64,000 nucleotides of DNA from Sternotherus odoratus (taxonomy: Eukaryota; Chordata; Testudines; Kinosternidae), in NCBI GenBank assembly GCA_032164245.1, contig JAVMKO010000006.1:106886624-106950623 (forward strand), in the 5' to 3' direction. The position numbers were made by a program, and so were the translations under genes. Positions 9,231-19,681 of this stretch are shown piece by piece; position 1 is the first letter of the stretch, and each line of letters starts with the position of its first letter. The notes beneath the pieces were generated by a model. The model was not told the DNA's origin. It searched no databases and worked only from the letters and a program-made list of their open reading frames with translations.

Positions 9231-9830
9231 ACACAACTCGGGCTTTGCACATCCTGTCTCGTTCTCGTTTCTTTTGCTTTTCTGGTGGAAGTGGCTGTCT
9301 GCATAACAACCCTGAAGGAAGATGAAAAATGCTTTGACGTAATAGAAGCCTAAAGACTCCTGAAAACCAGATCTGGGTGAGGGGAGGGGGCGGGAGGCAC
9401 GGCTGCGGGGGGGGACGGGGGGAAGGCCTCAGGGCTGCCGCTGGTCCAGGGTGCCTCCAGGCGCAGTGGGTGGGGGCACTCAGAGCTTCTCTGGCCAGGA
9501 GGCTTGTGGCTCCAGGCACAGGGGGTCTCAGGGCTCCAGGTGCCAGGGGCGGGAGCACAGGTGGAAGGGGCCAGCCTCCCACCTCCTCATCCCCCCGGCC
9601 ACTGCTCAGCCCCCTGCCTGCTGTTCATCTCCTCTGTCTCGCCTCCCTCCCCTACCGTGTCTCTCCCCCACCGCTTGCCTCCTGTGTTCCTCCCCCACCC
9701 GCCTCCCTCCCTCCTCACATGTGACCGGGGCTGGGCGCACCCAGCCGGCTGGAGCAGGGAGGGGGCAAGGTCCTGCTCCCAGCCCACATTCACTCATCAG
9801 ACACAAGGGCAAACTTTCCTTCAAGCAGCC
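9231..9830. other. GC-rich intergenic sequence, nothing recognised
   Basis: Purine- and pyrimidine-skewed G- and C-rich tracts, including a CT-rich stretch at 9590-9720. Open frames exist in several phases but show no family motif and no convincing splice signals. I see no gene here. Confidence 0.4.
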
Positions 9831-9935
9831 CCCGGCCCCAGAGCGACTTGCCCAAACTCCCCCAGGGCGTTGAAGTCAAAGCCGAGAGACACCCGCGATC
9901 CTGCATTGCTGCCCTAGCCACTAGACACCACTGCT
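9830..9935 (-). mobile_element. MIR-like tRNA-derived SINE fragment
   Basis: Read on the minus strand the segment has the tRNA-type head (tggtgtctagtggctagggc), then 'gggtgtctc...' and 'gggcaagtcgctctgg', matching the head and core layout of MIR/CORE-SINEs. Confidence 0.6.
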
Positions 9936-9978
9936 GCCTCAGGCCCACTTATCTCGTCTAAGGACCGGGAACAGCCAC

Positions 9979-10580
9979 GGAGAAGGCCCCGACCCGCCGA
10001 GCGCCGGGCCCTTACCCGCCGAGCGCCGGGCCCTGACCCGCCGAGCCCTTACCCGCCGAGCGCCGGGCCCCGACCCGCCGAGCCCCGGGCCCCGACCCGC
10101 CGAGCGCCGGGCCCCGACCCGCCGAGCCCCGGGCCCCGACCCGCCGAGCCCCGGGCCCCGACCCGCCGAGCGCCGGGCCCCGACCCGCCGAGCGCCGGGC
10201 CCTTACCCGCCGAGCGCCGGGCCCTTACCCGCCGAGCGCCGGGCCCCGACCCGCCGAGCCCTTACCCGCCGAGCCCCGACCCGCCGAGCCCCGGGCCCCG
10301 ACCCGCCGAGCGCCGGGCCCCGACCCGCCGAGCGCCGGGCCCCGACCCGCCAGGCCCCGACCCGCCGAGCGCCAGGCCCCGACCCGCTGAGCCCCGACCT
10401 CCCGAGCGCCAGGCCCCGACCCGCCGAGCGTCAGGCCCCGACCCGCCAAGCCCCGACCCGCCGAGCGCCAGGCCCCGACCCGCCGAGCGCCAGGCCCCGA
10501 CCCGCCGAGCGCCAGGCCCCGACCCGCCGAGCGCCAGGCCCCGACCCGCCGAGCGCCAGGCCCCGACCCGCCGAGCGCCA
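9979..10580. repeat. 22-bp GC-rich minisatellite
   Basis: About 27 copies of a unit close to 'gccgagcgccgggccccgac' plus 2 bases, with variants in which gcgcc becomes cccc or cttac and some shortened units. Frames open through it are products of repetition and GC content. Confidence 0.9.
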
Positions 10581-10589
10581 AGTGCTATT

Positions 10590-11500
10590 CCGCAGCTGCA
10601 GGTCTGATTGAAGATCAGAAGTGCGGGGGCTGGTACAGGTTTGATGTAGCTGTTCAGTCTGTGGTAATTACACTGAGTGGAAAGTCCCAGCCAGGAAGAG
10701 CCCTGGAAACCTCATTGGCTGTCACCGAACGAGCCACCCACCTTCCCCCGTCTCAAGTCCCATATTTGGTAGTTTAAGGTCAATAAATCTTGAGGTGGTT
10801 CTCTCACAATGTGACTATTGAACGATCTCATCCAGTTTCACTTTCACTAACTCTACTGTGCTCGTAAACAACCTCTTCTTTTCATCTTTCCTTCTTGGCC
10901 GGCCTTGCTCTTCCCTGTGGACTCTAAAGAGGGGAAAACTTACGGCCAGAATTTTCCAAAGCGTTGGGAGGTAAAAGGGTTTTTGACGGAGCTGCTCAGA
11001 AACTGGGGGATCGTTTCTGGGAAATAGTTTGACTTTTTGGCAAAAAAATCCAAACGGACATTTCTGAGCGGGAACTCCAAAGGACCCGTCACTTACCGTC
11101 CGGCTGGTCCCAAGGGGAGATACGCCGAGTACTCCACTCGGAGAGGCTCTGAAGATCAAGACGCTTGGCGTCACATTTGTCAATAAAATTATAAACCCAT
11201 CTCGATAAATCCTGTCGCCGAGGAGGCCCAAGTCCCCGAGCCAACCGCATTACTTCCCCGTTAGACAAGGGGAATAGTCACTCTTGACTCTCCCGTTAAC
11301 GGGGCCGCCCCCCCTGCAGCCGGGACGGGACCAAAATGCTGAGTTATCCGTGTTATGGCCGCCACTGGACAACCCTCTCCTGGTGGCCACTTGGGGACCC
11401 TTCTTCCTGGACCAGGTGGTGTTCAGACCCCGCCCCCTGACAGACGTGTGAAAAACTCATGGGGAGAAACCCCATCACCATGGGAGCAGGTCAGCTGGAT
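10590..11500. other. Unique intergenic sequence, no gene recognised
   Basis: Mixed-composition sequence. A 138-codon minus-strand frame (10815-11231) has no family motif that I recognise and no supporting splice context. An ISRE-like string lies at 10834-10848 and an AATAAA-like 'caataaatc' near 10780. I make no gene call. Confidence 0.35.
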
Positions 11501-11504
11501 GGGG

Positions 11505-11610
11505 CTGTGGGTCGCAGGACTCCTGGGTTCTGTTCCTGGCTCTGCCACAGACTCTCTCTGTGTGACCTTGAGTCAGTCACGTGGACTGTCTCTGCAACAC
11601 GTGCTACAAG
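11505..11610 (+). mobile_element. MIR-like SINE
   Basis: 'caggactcctgggttctgtt' followed by 'cctggctctgccacagactc' and 'tgtgtgaccttgagtcagtc' follows the classic MIR order: tRNA head, B-box-like 'gggttc', then the core with 'gtgtgaccttg'. Both ends are degraded. Confidence 0.75.
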
Positions 11611-12700
11611 AGGTAGTGAAACCACCCGTCGAGGCAGAGCGGCTCTCTGCGTCTCATTCCCCTGCAGAGTCAGGCAGTGGGGGCTATTCTAAAACCACCA
11701 GCGCCTGGGGGAAATGGTAGCAGGAGTTGCTTCCATTGCCCTATCCGCACACGCTCACGTCCATATGCAATCAGCCTCTTGTTTCCCCAATTCGCCTCCG
11801 CATCCACGGGCTGGGCTCCCCATGGCTGGGACTGCGCCCCTGCTCTACGAACACCACGGAGAAGTGAGACGGCACCGCTTGCAACGTATGTGGATCGAGG
11901 GGAGTGAGTTCAGTATACCGAGTTCCCATTGACCTCGTGAATACCCTCACAATAGCACCTCTGTGCACTGAGTCTTTGGCAGCTGGAAATGTGGCCGGGA
12001 GGGTCTCTTCCTCCACACCAGATCCCCCTCCAGCTCACCCAGATAAAGAGAAGCAAGAGGACGCGGAACGATATGTTCCAAGGGATCCGGCAAGCGTCTG
12101 CTGCTTCAGATCCCGAGCACAGGGCTTGGAGAATGACCCGCGTGTACAGCCTGGCCAGGGACAGCGTGGAGAGGAGAACGGCGCAGGGACGTGCTACCGC
12201 AGATGCCAGTGCTGCTCAACAGCAAACAGACCTGCTGGAGACGCCTGTTCACCGTCAGGTTCAACAGGCCTGTTCTCGCCCCCTCTGCAGCCCACAGAGA
12301 GCTGCATCCTGGGACCTCCCTTTCCCCTTTCCCCACCCCACATTCCACCTGGCATCCAGAGCCGCTGCACAATACACGGATGTGTGAGAGACACGGGTGG
12401 TGTGTGTGTGTGTGAAATGGAAATGACTGTGCTTTCTCCTCAGAGGGTCTTTTCCCCTGTATTTATCAAGTTCCATTCAGTTATAAATGTGTCTGTTGGC
12501 TTGGGGGTAGAAGAGAAGTCTATTTTGGGAAACTGAACTCATCTTTGTTAGTTCACAACACATGCTGGCTGGGGCTGACACTAGTCATGGCTAACAGCAA
12601 TAGGTGCATTTGCAATGTGATATTACTACACACAGCACTCATTACAAGGTTCATACCAGAGTGCAAAAGAGCAGAGCCAAGTAGAGCAAACGGTGGCAAC
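11611..12700. other. Intergenic sequence, no gene recognised
   Basis: Several open frames (for example 11904-12536 on plus) have no recognisable domain and read through short TG repeats near 12390-12420. No exon with both a good acceptor and a good donor was found. Confidence 0.35.
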
Positions 12701-12701
12701 A

Positions 12702-12832
12702 CTGCTTGCATCCGACGAAGTGGGGATTAGCCCACGAAAGCTCATGCTTCAAAACTTTATAGTTAGTCTTTAAGGTGCCACAGGACTTTGTTACCTCTGC
12801 TATTCCAGACTAACACGGCTACCTCTCTGATT
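12702..12832 (+). mobile_element. Penelope-like element 3' tail
   Basis: 'cttgcatccgacgaagtggg', 'gcccacgaaagctcatgctt', 'tttaaggtgccacaggactt' and 'ccagactaacacggctacct' together form a longer version of the tail seen at 8.2 and 31.8 kb. It directly abuts the Harbinger remnant. Confidence 0.78.
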
Positions 12833-12936
12833 CTTGACACATTGCTGTGGCTCACTCCTGAAATGGTCTTTCAAAGCCCCTGCTGAGCTGAATAGCTCCA
12901 TGCTGAGCTTGTCTTATCGCCCTCGTATCCAGCTGC

Positions 12937-14195
12937 TCAAAATGAGCAATCAGCTTCCACCCCACAGAATCTCCCCCCCGTTGCATGACAGATATTATGC
13001 AGCACACAGCAGGTAGCTATAACCACTGGGATATTTTTTCCCCTGAGGTCCAGTCTCGAGAGTGGACAGCGCCAGCAACCTTTCAACTGGCCAAAGGCAC
13101 ATTCAACTGTCCTTCTGCACCTACTGAGCCTGTAGTTGAAGGTAGATGGTAGAGCATCCCCAGTGATCCACCAGCGCATGCAATACCACAGAGAAGTCGC
13201 CCTTTCTGTTGATGTTCTCTGTGGCGAGGTGATCTGGTACCAGAACAGGGCTATGTGAGCGCTCTGTCACCCCATCGCAGTTTGGGAACCCCTTTTCTGC
13301 AAAGCCATCTACTGTCCTGCACATTGCCCAGAGTCACAGTCCGGCACACCAGGAGGTGATAAATGGCCCTGCACACTTGCATCACAACAACCCCCGTGGT
13401 GGAGTTCCAACTCCAGATTGATTCCCGGCTGATCGGGTGTTGCAGGTTTCCACAGAGCGATTGTCACTCCCTTCTCCACTGTCAGGGCAGCTCTCATTTG
13501 GTGTCCCCGTGCCAGAGGGCAGGGGCCAGCTCGGCACACAGATCTAGGAACGTGGCCTTGCGCATCTGAAGTTCTGCAGCAGCTTCTCATCGTCCCAAAC
13601 ATGCCTGACGATGTGATTCCATCACTTAGTGCTGGTTTCTCAGGCCCAGAACCAGCGCTCTGCCATCTGCAGCTGCTCCGTGAACGCCACCAGCGACTTT
13701 GAATTGTTTCTTTCTACATCCCACAGCAGTCTGTCCTCCGGGGAATCGTCATGTTCCCCGCAGCTCCTCAGGCGGCTCTGCAAATACTGCAGGGTCAGGA
13801 GCCCCATGCTCACAACGCTCACCCCTGTACGTGCAGAGCTGTGTGGGCTCCAGGCTTCTCACGCAGTGGGGAGGGACGTGCAGGTTTGTGGGGATTTTTG
13901 AAAAGAGACGTGAAACATTATGGGATGCCGAAGAAATGATGGGATGGTGAGCACTGCATTATGGGGCATTAAAATCATGTTCCCAGTCGCCCTGTGACTT
14001 CCCAAAGCACACTGCACTAAATGATGGTGCTTTGCACTGTGGGATAGCTACCCATGGTGCACTGCTGTCTGCACTAATGCAAGCGCTGCGTCAATGCACG
14101 GAGCGCACCGTGGACACACAAAAGCAACTTCATTACTGTGCTGGATGTTTGCTGGTGTAACGTAGGTCGACCTCATTTGGTAGTGTAGACATAGC
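12937..14195 (-). pseudogene. Deleted Harbinger (HARBI1-type) transposase
   Basis: Minus-strand fragments in order: a helix-rich N-terminal part with QMRAALTVEKGVTIALWKPA (about 13.5 kb), then a DDE_Tnp_4-like stretch with GFPNCDG, NRKGDFSVVL and ALVDHWG (13.3-13.19 kb), then FNYRLSRCRRTVECAFGQLK (13.13-13.08 kb) and the C-terminal AxxVLHNIC. The frame jumps right after DHWG, so roughly 80 codons carrying the second catalytic Asp are missing and several frameshifts are present. The canonical DGTH motif reads DGVTERSH. The sequence 'tttggtagtgtagacatagc' near 14177 resembles the terminal repeat of these elements. It is a dead, internally deleted copy. Confidence 0.75.
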
Positions 14196-14524
14196 CTGAT
14201 CATTCAAACTGTGCTTGATAGAAGAGTAATACAGTAATTAATTATTAGTCCAGTTTGTGATGATGACCTGTGGCATTTGAGGAAGCTGAAAGGTGTCTGT
14301 GTACGATAGAAGGGGTTGTTTTCTTGCTATTCACAACCACAGACCTGGTTTGAGCTAGCTAAACCGCTGAGAGGAAACAGATGAGAGAAGCAGTTCCTCG
14401 CTGACACTCAGGCACACAATGTAAACAGGGTCAAAAGCAGAAAGTTTTAGCTCAGATGCTAACAGCACCCCAAAACCCCCTCCCAAGAGCCCTCCTGCAC
14501 CCCAATCCCCTGCACCAGCCCAGA

Positions 14525-15655
14525 ACCCGCACCCAGAAACCAAACTCCCTCCCAGAGTCCGCACCTCTCCCGCACCCAAACTCCCTCCCAGAGTCCGCAC
14601 CTCTCCCGCACCCAAACTCCCTCCCAGAGTCCGCACCTCTCCCGCACCCAAACTCCCTCCCAGAGTCCGCACCTCTCCCGCACCCAAACTCCCTCCCAGA
14701 GTCCGCACCTCTCCCGCACCCAAACTCCCTCCCAGAGTCCGCACCTCTCCCGCACCCAAACTCCCTCCCAGAGTCCGCACCTCTCCCGCACCCAAACTCC
14801 CTCCCAGAGTCCGCACCTCTCCCGCACCCAAACTCCCTCCCAGAGTCCGCACCTCTCCCGCACCCAAACTCCCTCCCAGAGTCCGCACCTCTCCCGCACC
14901 CAAACTCCCTCCCAGAGTCCGCACCTCTCCCGCACCCAAACTCCCTCCCAGAGTCCGCACCTCTCCCGCACCCAAACTCCCTCCCAGAGTCCGCACCTCT
15001 CCCGCACCCAAACTCCCTCCCAGAGTCCGCACCTCTCCCGCACCCAAACTCCCTCCCAGAGTCCGCACCTCTCCCGCACCCAAACTCCCTCCCAGAGTCC
15101 GCACCTCTCCCGCACCCAAACTCCCTCCCAGAGTCCGCACCTCTCCCGCACCCAAACTCCCTCCCAGAGTCCGCACCTCTCCCGCACCCAAACTCCCTCC
15201 CAGAGTCCGCACCTCTCCCGCACCCAAACTCCCTCCCAGAGTCCGCACCTCTCCCGCACCCAAACTCCCTCCCAGAGTCCGCACCTCTCCCGCACCCAAA
15301 CTCCCTCCCAGAGTCCGCACCTCTCCCGCACCCAAACTCCCTCCCAGAGTCCGCACCTCTCCCGCACCCAAACTCCCTCCCAGAGTCCGCACCTCTCCCG
15401 CACCCAAACTCCCTCCCAGAGTCCGCACCTCTCCCGCACCCAAACTCTCTCCCAGAGTCCGCACCTCTCCAGCACCCAAACTCCCTCCCAGGGTCCGCAC
15501 CTCTCCCGCACCCAAACTCCCTCCCAGAGTCCGCACCTCTCCCGCACCCAAACTCCCTCCCAGAGTCCGCACCTCTCCCGCACCCAAACTCCCTCCCAGA
15601 GTCCGCACCTCTCCAGCACCCAAACTCCCTACCAGAGTCCGCATCTCTCCAGGCA
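14525..15655. repeat. 36-bp minisatellite, about 31 copies
   Basis: The unit is near-perfect: 'cccgcacccaaactccctcc' followed by 'cagagtccgcacctct'. Only a handful of substitutions are present, clustered at the right end (15440-15640). Because 36 is a multiple of 3 and the unit lacks stops, frames of about 400 codons are open on both strands, but nothing suggests they are translated. The reverse complement matches the array at the right edge of the window (63.72-64.0 kb). Confidence 0.95.
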
Positions 15656-15659
15656 CAGA

Positions 15660-17125
15660 TTTCATACTGTGGTTCCCAAAGATCCTGCCTGGGAAGACAA
15701 GGGAATCCAGTGCCTTGTGGAGAGCGAGGCAGCCAAGGCTGGTGACAAATTACCGTGGGCCCAGGCAGGGCCTTATTAAGTCTGAGCCAGGTGAATTTCA
15801 CTTTTATTTGCTTGTAACCAGTGTGTCTTTCTCGCACGTACCCGAACTCACTTAAAAGCGTCTCACCAGAGCGCAGACTGTGCAAAGCTCAGTTAAAGGC
15901 CAGCTGGGGGTAAATCCTGGGCTTTGCTCTAGAGAAGGGAGCGAGGGACAATATTACATCTCTGAGCGGCCCCGGAGAAGCCTCGGCACTTCAGGGCAGC
16001 AGGTCGGGGGGAATTCAGCACTGCGGGCGCTGGGTTCACCAGGCGAGTCGTCACCAGCAGAGACTGTGGTGTGACAAGCAGGCTCCGGGGGTCGGTGCGT
16101 CGATCGAGGGCTGCACGGCACTCGGGGAGCTACACGCCCGTCTGCTGGCTGTTGGTGTCCGGGCGGGGACAGCAGAGATGCATGTAAGACACCCAGGGTT
16201 ACAAGGCGGGTGGTGACACCTAGTTCAGTGTCGGTCAAATCCAGTGTAAATTCAGAATCTCCTTGTCCTCTCGCTGGTTGTGCCCTGATGTGGTTGTGTC
16301 CACTTACTCCACAGCAGTTACTGCTCACTTATACCAGCGTGAGCGAGCGGGGAAGCGGCCCCACTTCGATCCCCATGAGATTGTGTCTTTCAGCAGCAAA
16401 ACTTTCTACGCCAAAAATCCCGACTCACTCCACTGCAAAGCCCCGTTGACACGCGTGTACTAAAGCCCATAGCAAATCAAAACGCTCCAGAGCACGTTGA
16501 TACGATTGCTACAAGGGACGGGTTAGTGGGGCAGAGAGGGCTTAGGGGCACAGAGGGGGGTCACTAGTCTAAACAGAGTTAATGGATGGTTGACCTGTCC
16601 TCGCAGGCTAGACTGATGCTCTCTCCATTTGGACACCCAAATCACTCGTCGTTTTGGAAAACCTTTGCCCCGGTCTCTGTGTTATAGGGGATATGGTGCA
16701 GGTCCTGTAGCAGGAAATGCAGGGCAACAGAAGGAGATGGGGGAGGATCTGTAAGCTCTTCTTTCTGTTGTGTCCTGGATCTTAATCCATGCCCATCCCC
16801 GTGGCGTCGAGCGCTCTTTGGTCCGATCTCCCCCTGGGGCTTGAATTCACTAGCAAACCATAAAGAGCTGAGTTAGCAGACACAACACCAATCACAACTG
16901 ATTCCTCTGTGTAGATCAAGGGGAAATGCAGAGAGCTGAGACAATGAAATACCCTGCTGGCGATTTATACAGGGATGATGTTTGAAAGGGAGGGTTTTCT
17001 GAAGGACTGGCTGGGGAAAAACCTCAATAGTTCAGGGAAAGATGTTGAATAGTGTTAGGGCAGGTATCATCAGATGATGCTGTTATGCAATCTTGTGTGT
17101 TTTTTCTTTAGTGTGTGAGCAAGTG
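15660..17125. other. Intergenic sequence, no gene recognised
   Basis: Moderate-GC unique-looking sequence with short unlinked open frames on both strands. I found no exon pair with compatible splice sites and no domain motif. It lies downstream of the minus-strand SPRY exons. Confidence 0.35.
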
Positions 17126-17139
17126 CTCAGTCTTTGGAA

Positions 17140-17285
17140 GAGATATAGAACCATAGGGCTGGAAGGGATCCTGAGAGGTCACCAAGTCCGGCCTCCTGCA
17201 CTGAGGCAGGACCAAGTAAACCTAGATCATCCCTGACAGGTGTTTGTCCCACCTGTTCTTAAATATCCCCAAAGATGGAAACTCC
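17140..17285 (-). mobile_element. CR1 LINE 3' end
   Basis: 'agaaccatagggctggaagg', 'gatcctgagaggtcaccaag' and 'tcctgcactgaggcaggacc' read as the reverse complement of the CR1 3' region that is dispersed through sauropsid genomes. Confidence 0.7.
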
Positions 17286-17844
17286 ACAATTGTGGTGGTG
17301 TTAGTTTAGGGATGCAGGCTTTCTGAGGGGTGCTGTTGCAAGTTTCAAGAGAGTTTGTTCCTGCATCTATCTCTCTAACTAGACTCCAATCCGGGGGCAA
17401 AGTTGCTCCCTGGGACCAGACATTGGTGTTTGGGCTCTGAAAGAAGGGATTGCCTGCGTGCCATTTGTGCCCACCTCTGTGCCAGGACTGGTGTATCTGG
17501 TACAGTATAAAGTTGCACTGATAAAACACCCAGGCTGTGGGATTTCTCCTCTATCAGGCAGCTGACCTGCAAAGCCCTAAATTTGGCTGCTGCAGAGCGG
17601 GTGACACTGGTGTCAGCGATGGGCGCGGGGTGTCGGAAGGAGCCGACAGAGTCATTCGTTGTCTCAGCTCGCTGTGTTTCCAGTGTCCCTCCCACCCCCG
17701 CCCCACAGCAGTCTGGATGTAGCATAACAGCTGGGCCATGTGACAGAAGAACCGCATACTTTAAGATCCGGAGATCCCGGGTTTAGCCCCAATCCCAAGC
17801 ATGTGAATACCTGTAGCTGGTCACCACGGTTGCCAGCTGGCAAG

Positions 17845-18965
17845 TCACAGGATTTTGAGGGGCTGGGTGTTGCCCCCCTTGTCATGCCAGCAGGGGTCGA
17901 AGACGGGGTAGACGGGGGCGCCGCGGAAGGTGGTGTGGAAGGTGTGCAGATGGATGGGCGCATTACGGCGATTGGCGTTGTAGAAGGAGATCTCCCCGGC
18001 CTCATAGTCGAGATAGACCCTGACGGTCTCAGGGTGAGGATGGATATCCAGGGGCCACGGGTTGGTGTCAAATATCCAGTACTTCTTCCCGGCCTTCTCC
18101 TGGTTGTAGCCGATCAGCCAGTAGCCCTCGCTGCAGACCTCCTCCGACCACGGCCACCACCAGTATTTCTTCGTGATCAGTCTGCCCCGTCTCTCCGCTA
18201 GGTCCGAGACGACGCCCAGGTTCCAGCGCCGCTTCTGGCCCACTGACACCTCCCAGTAGTGCCGCCCCGCGCTGAAGCTCTGCCGGGCCACCACGCAGTT
18301 GGCCGTGTCGAATCGCCTCGGGTTGGAGCGGACGTTCCCTGTGGAAGTCCCGCAGGCCACCTCCTTCCCGTCCGCCGAGATCTCCAGCAGGGGATGGGCC
18401 GTGTCTGGGTTCAGGGTTAGAGCCTCCTCCGCTGGAAAAGGCAGAGGGGAAGCGGGAGGGGTCACCCTGCGTTTATGGGGTTGTTTCCCCACACGCCCTC
18501 TCACCCCTTGGCAGGGGCCACACGAATCCCACCTTGGAGCGTGTCTCCCAGCAGGGTCCAGCTGGGACTGTGCTTGGAGGGGAGACCTGGAAGGCCACCC
18601 CAGGGAACAGAGTAGGGGGCACCGGGGTGCAGGGAGAGGGATGGGGGGGGAAAGTGCCACGTGACGGCCGTTGCAGCGTGTGACGTATGTTGCCACCGCC
18701 CGCTGCCCAGGAGATACTCACCGGGACGTTTGCTGAGGGACAGCTTCTCCATCTCTGTCCACAGTGGGGCACTAAGACTGGAAGAGAGGAACAGGCTGGA
18801 GGATTTTCTAGTCCTTGCTCCTGTTTCTGCAACTCCCTCCTAATCTGGCATCATCTGCAAGTCTTCTCACCAAGCAGGAGGGCTCCCTCCCACTCCCCGC
18901 CCCTTCAGATCATCAGTGCAAATAGTGAATTCGATCACTTACCTTCCAAATGCTGGGGCAGACTG
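17845..18965 (-). CDS. PRY-SPRY (B30.2) C-terminal exons of a TRIM/butyrophilin-like or chimeric gene
   Basis: Three minus-strand exons share one phase. They are 18943-18965 (23 nt), 18722-18754 (33 nt) and 17845-18431 (587 nt, stop at 17845-17847), all with GT-AG signals. The small exons encode a charged helical linker (SLPQHLEEMEKLSLSKRP), and the large one a full B30.2 domain. It has the PRY motif LNPDTAHP and the SPRY signatures YWEVSV, WNLGVVSDLAERRG and VYLDYEAGEISFYN. A 23-nt exon before the B30.2 exon is typical of TRIM genes. B30.2 domains bind protein ligands in innate sensing. The linker needs a preceding exon ending two bases into a codon, and I could not find one. The next recognisable upstream exons belong to the caspase, whose last exon ends in another phase. 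It may be a separate truncated TRIM/BTN-like gene or part of a chimera with an unseen exon. Confidence 0.78.
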
Positions 18966-19089
18966 CTAGGATAGGAGAGAGGGAGAGATGTTTAGTTAAT
19001 TAAAAGCAAAATCCTATTCCTGCAGCTGGGAGGGGAGTGGAGTCTAGTGGTAAGAGCTGGGAGGGCAGGGGCAGGATATTAGGTAAGAT

Positions 19090-19400
19090 CTGAGTTATAT
19101 GCTGGGTGTGGCTGGTGCTTTGGGGTCAGAATAACTTTTGTTTGATTAAACTGGTTTTAAATAACCACTCATGATTAAGTCTAGTATTTTTGGTGGCGGT
19201 ACGAGGACTGGAATACTGAAGGAGACTGCTTTTCGGACTTCTTGTTAGTCAGTGTGGTGAAACGGAAGTTTATGTGGTTGCTGGTTTGATGTATCTTGTG
19301 GGAGAATACCCCCAAACGGGTGGTTATCTCTACCCCATTTCTCAGCAGTTTGTCCTAAATTGAGTATTCTCAGTTGTGACCCACGGAGTCACGGTGGCAG
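19090..19400. other. Possible old repeat between caspase and SPRY exons
   Basis: An AT-richer island with phrases such as 'ttgtgacccacggagtcacg' that looks LTR- or SINE-like, but I cannot name the family. No exon with the phase needed to join the caspase to the SPRY exons is visible. Confidence 0.25.
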
Positions 19401-19681
19401 AGGGGCACTGGTGGGCTGGGGACTGCTTCATGGCACCTGCCCTAAACCAGAATAGCCACCTTCACAAGCCCTAAATTTATCACTTTAATTTTTGTAATGA
19501 AGCTTCTAATGAACACAGCACCCGCAGTCACTGCAGACGGGCAAAAAAGTCCGAGAAAACATTGGTTAGATTATTTGTCCCTATTGACTTTTTCTGCCTA
19601 CCTGGCCCCGTGGCTGCAATCCAGCCTTTCCCACAATGTATTGCCACATATTAACATATTGTGGTTGGCATTTTGGAAAGT

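Noticed and set aside
11904..12536. 210-codon plus frame
   Set aside because: No domain motif, passes through simple repeat, no splice or promoter support.
14355..15885. Frames of 386-477 codons with 12-residue repeats
   Set aside because: A 36-bp minisatellite open in several frames on both strands; no splice or domain evidence.
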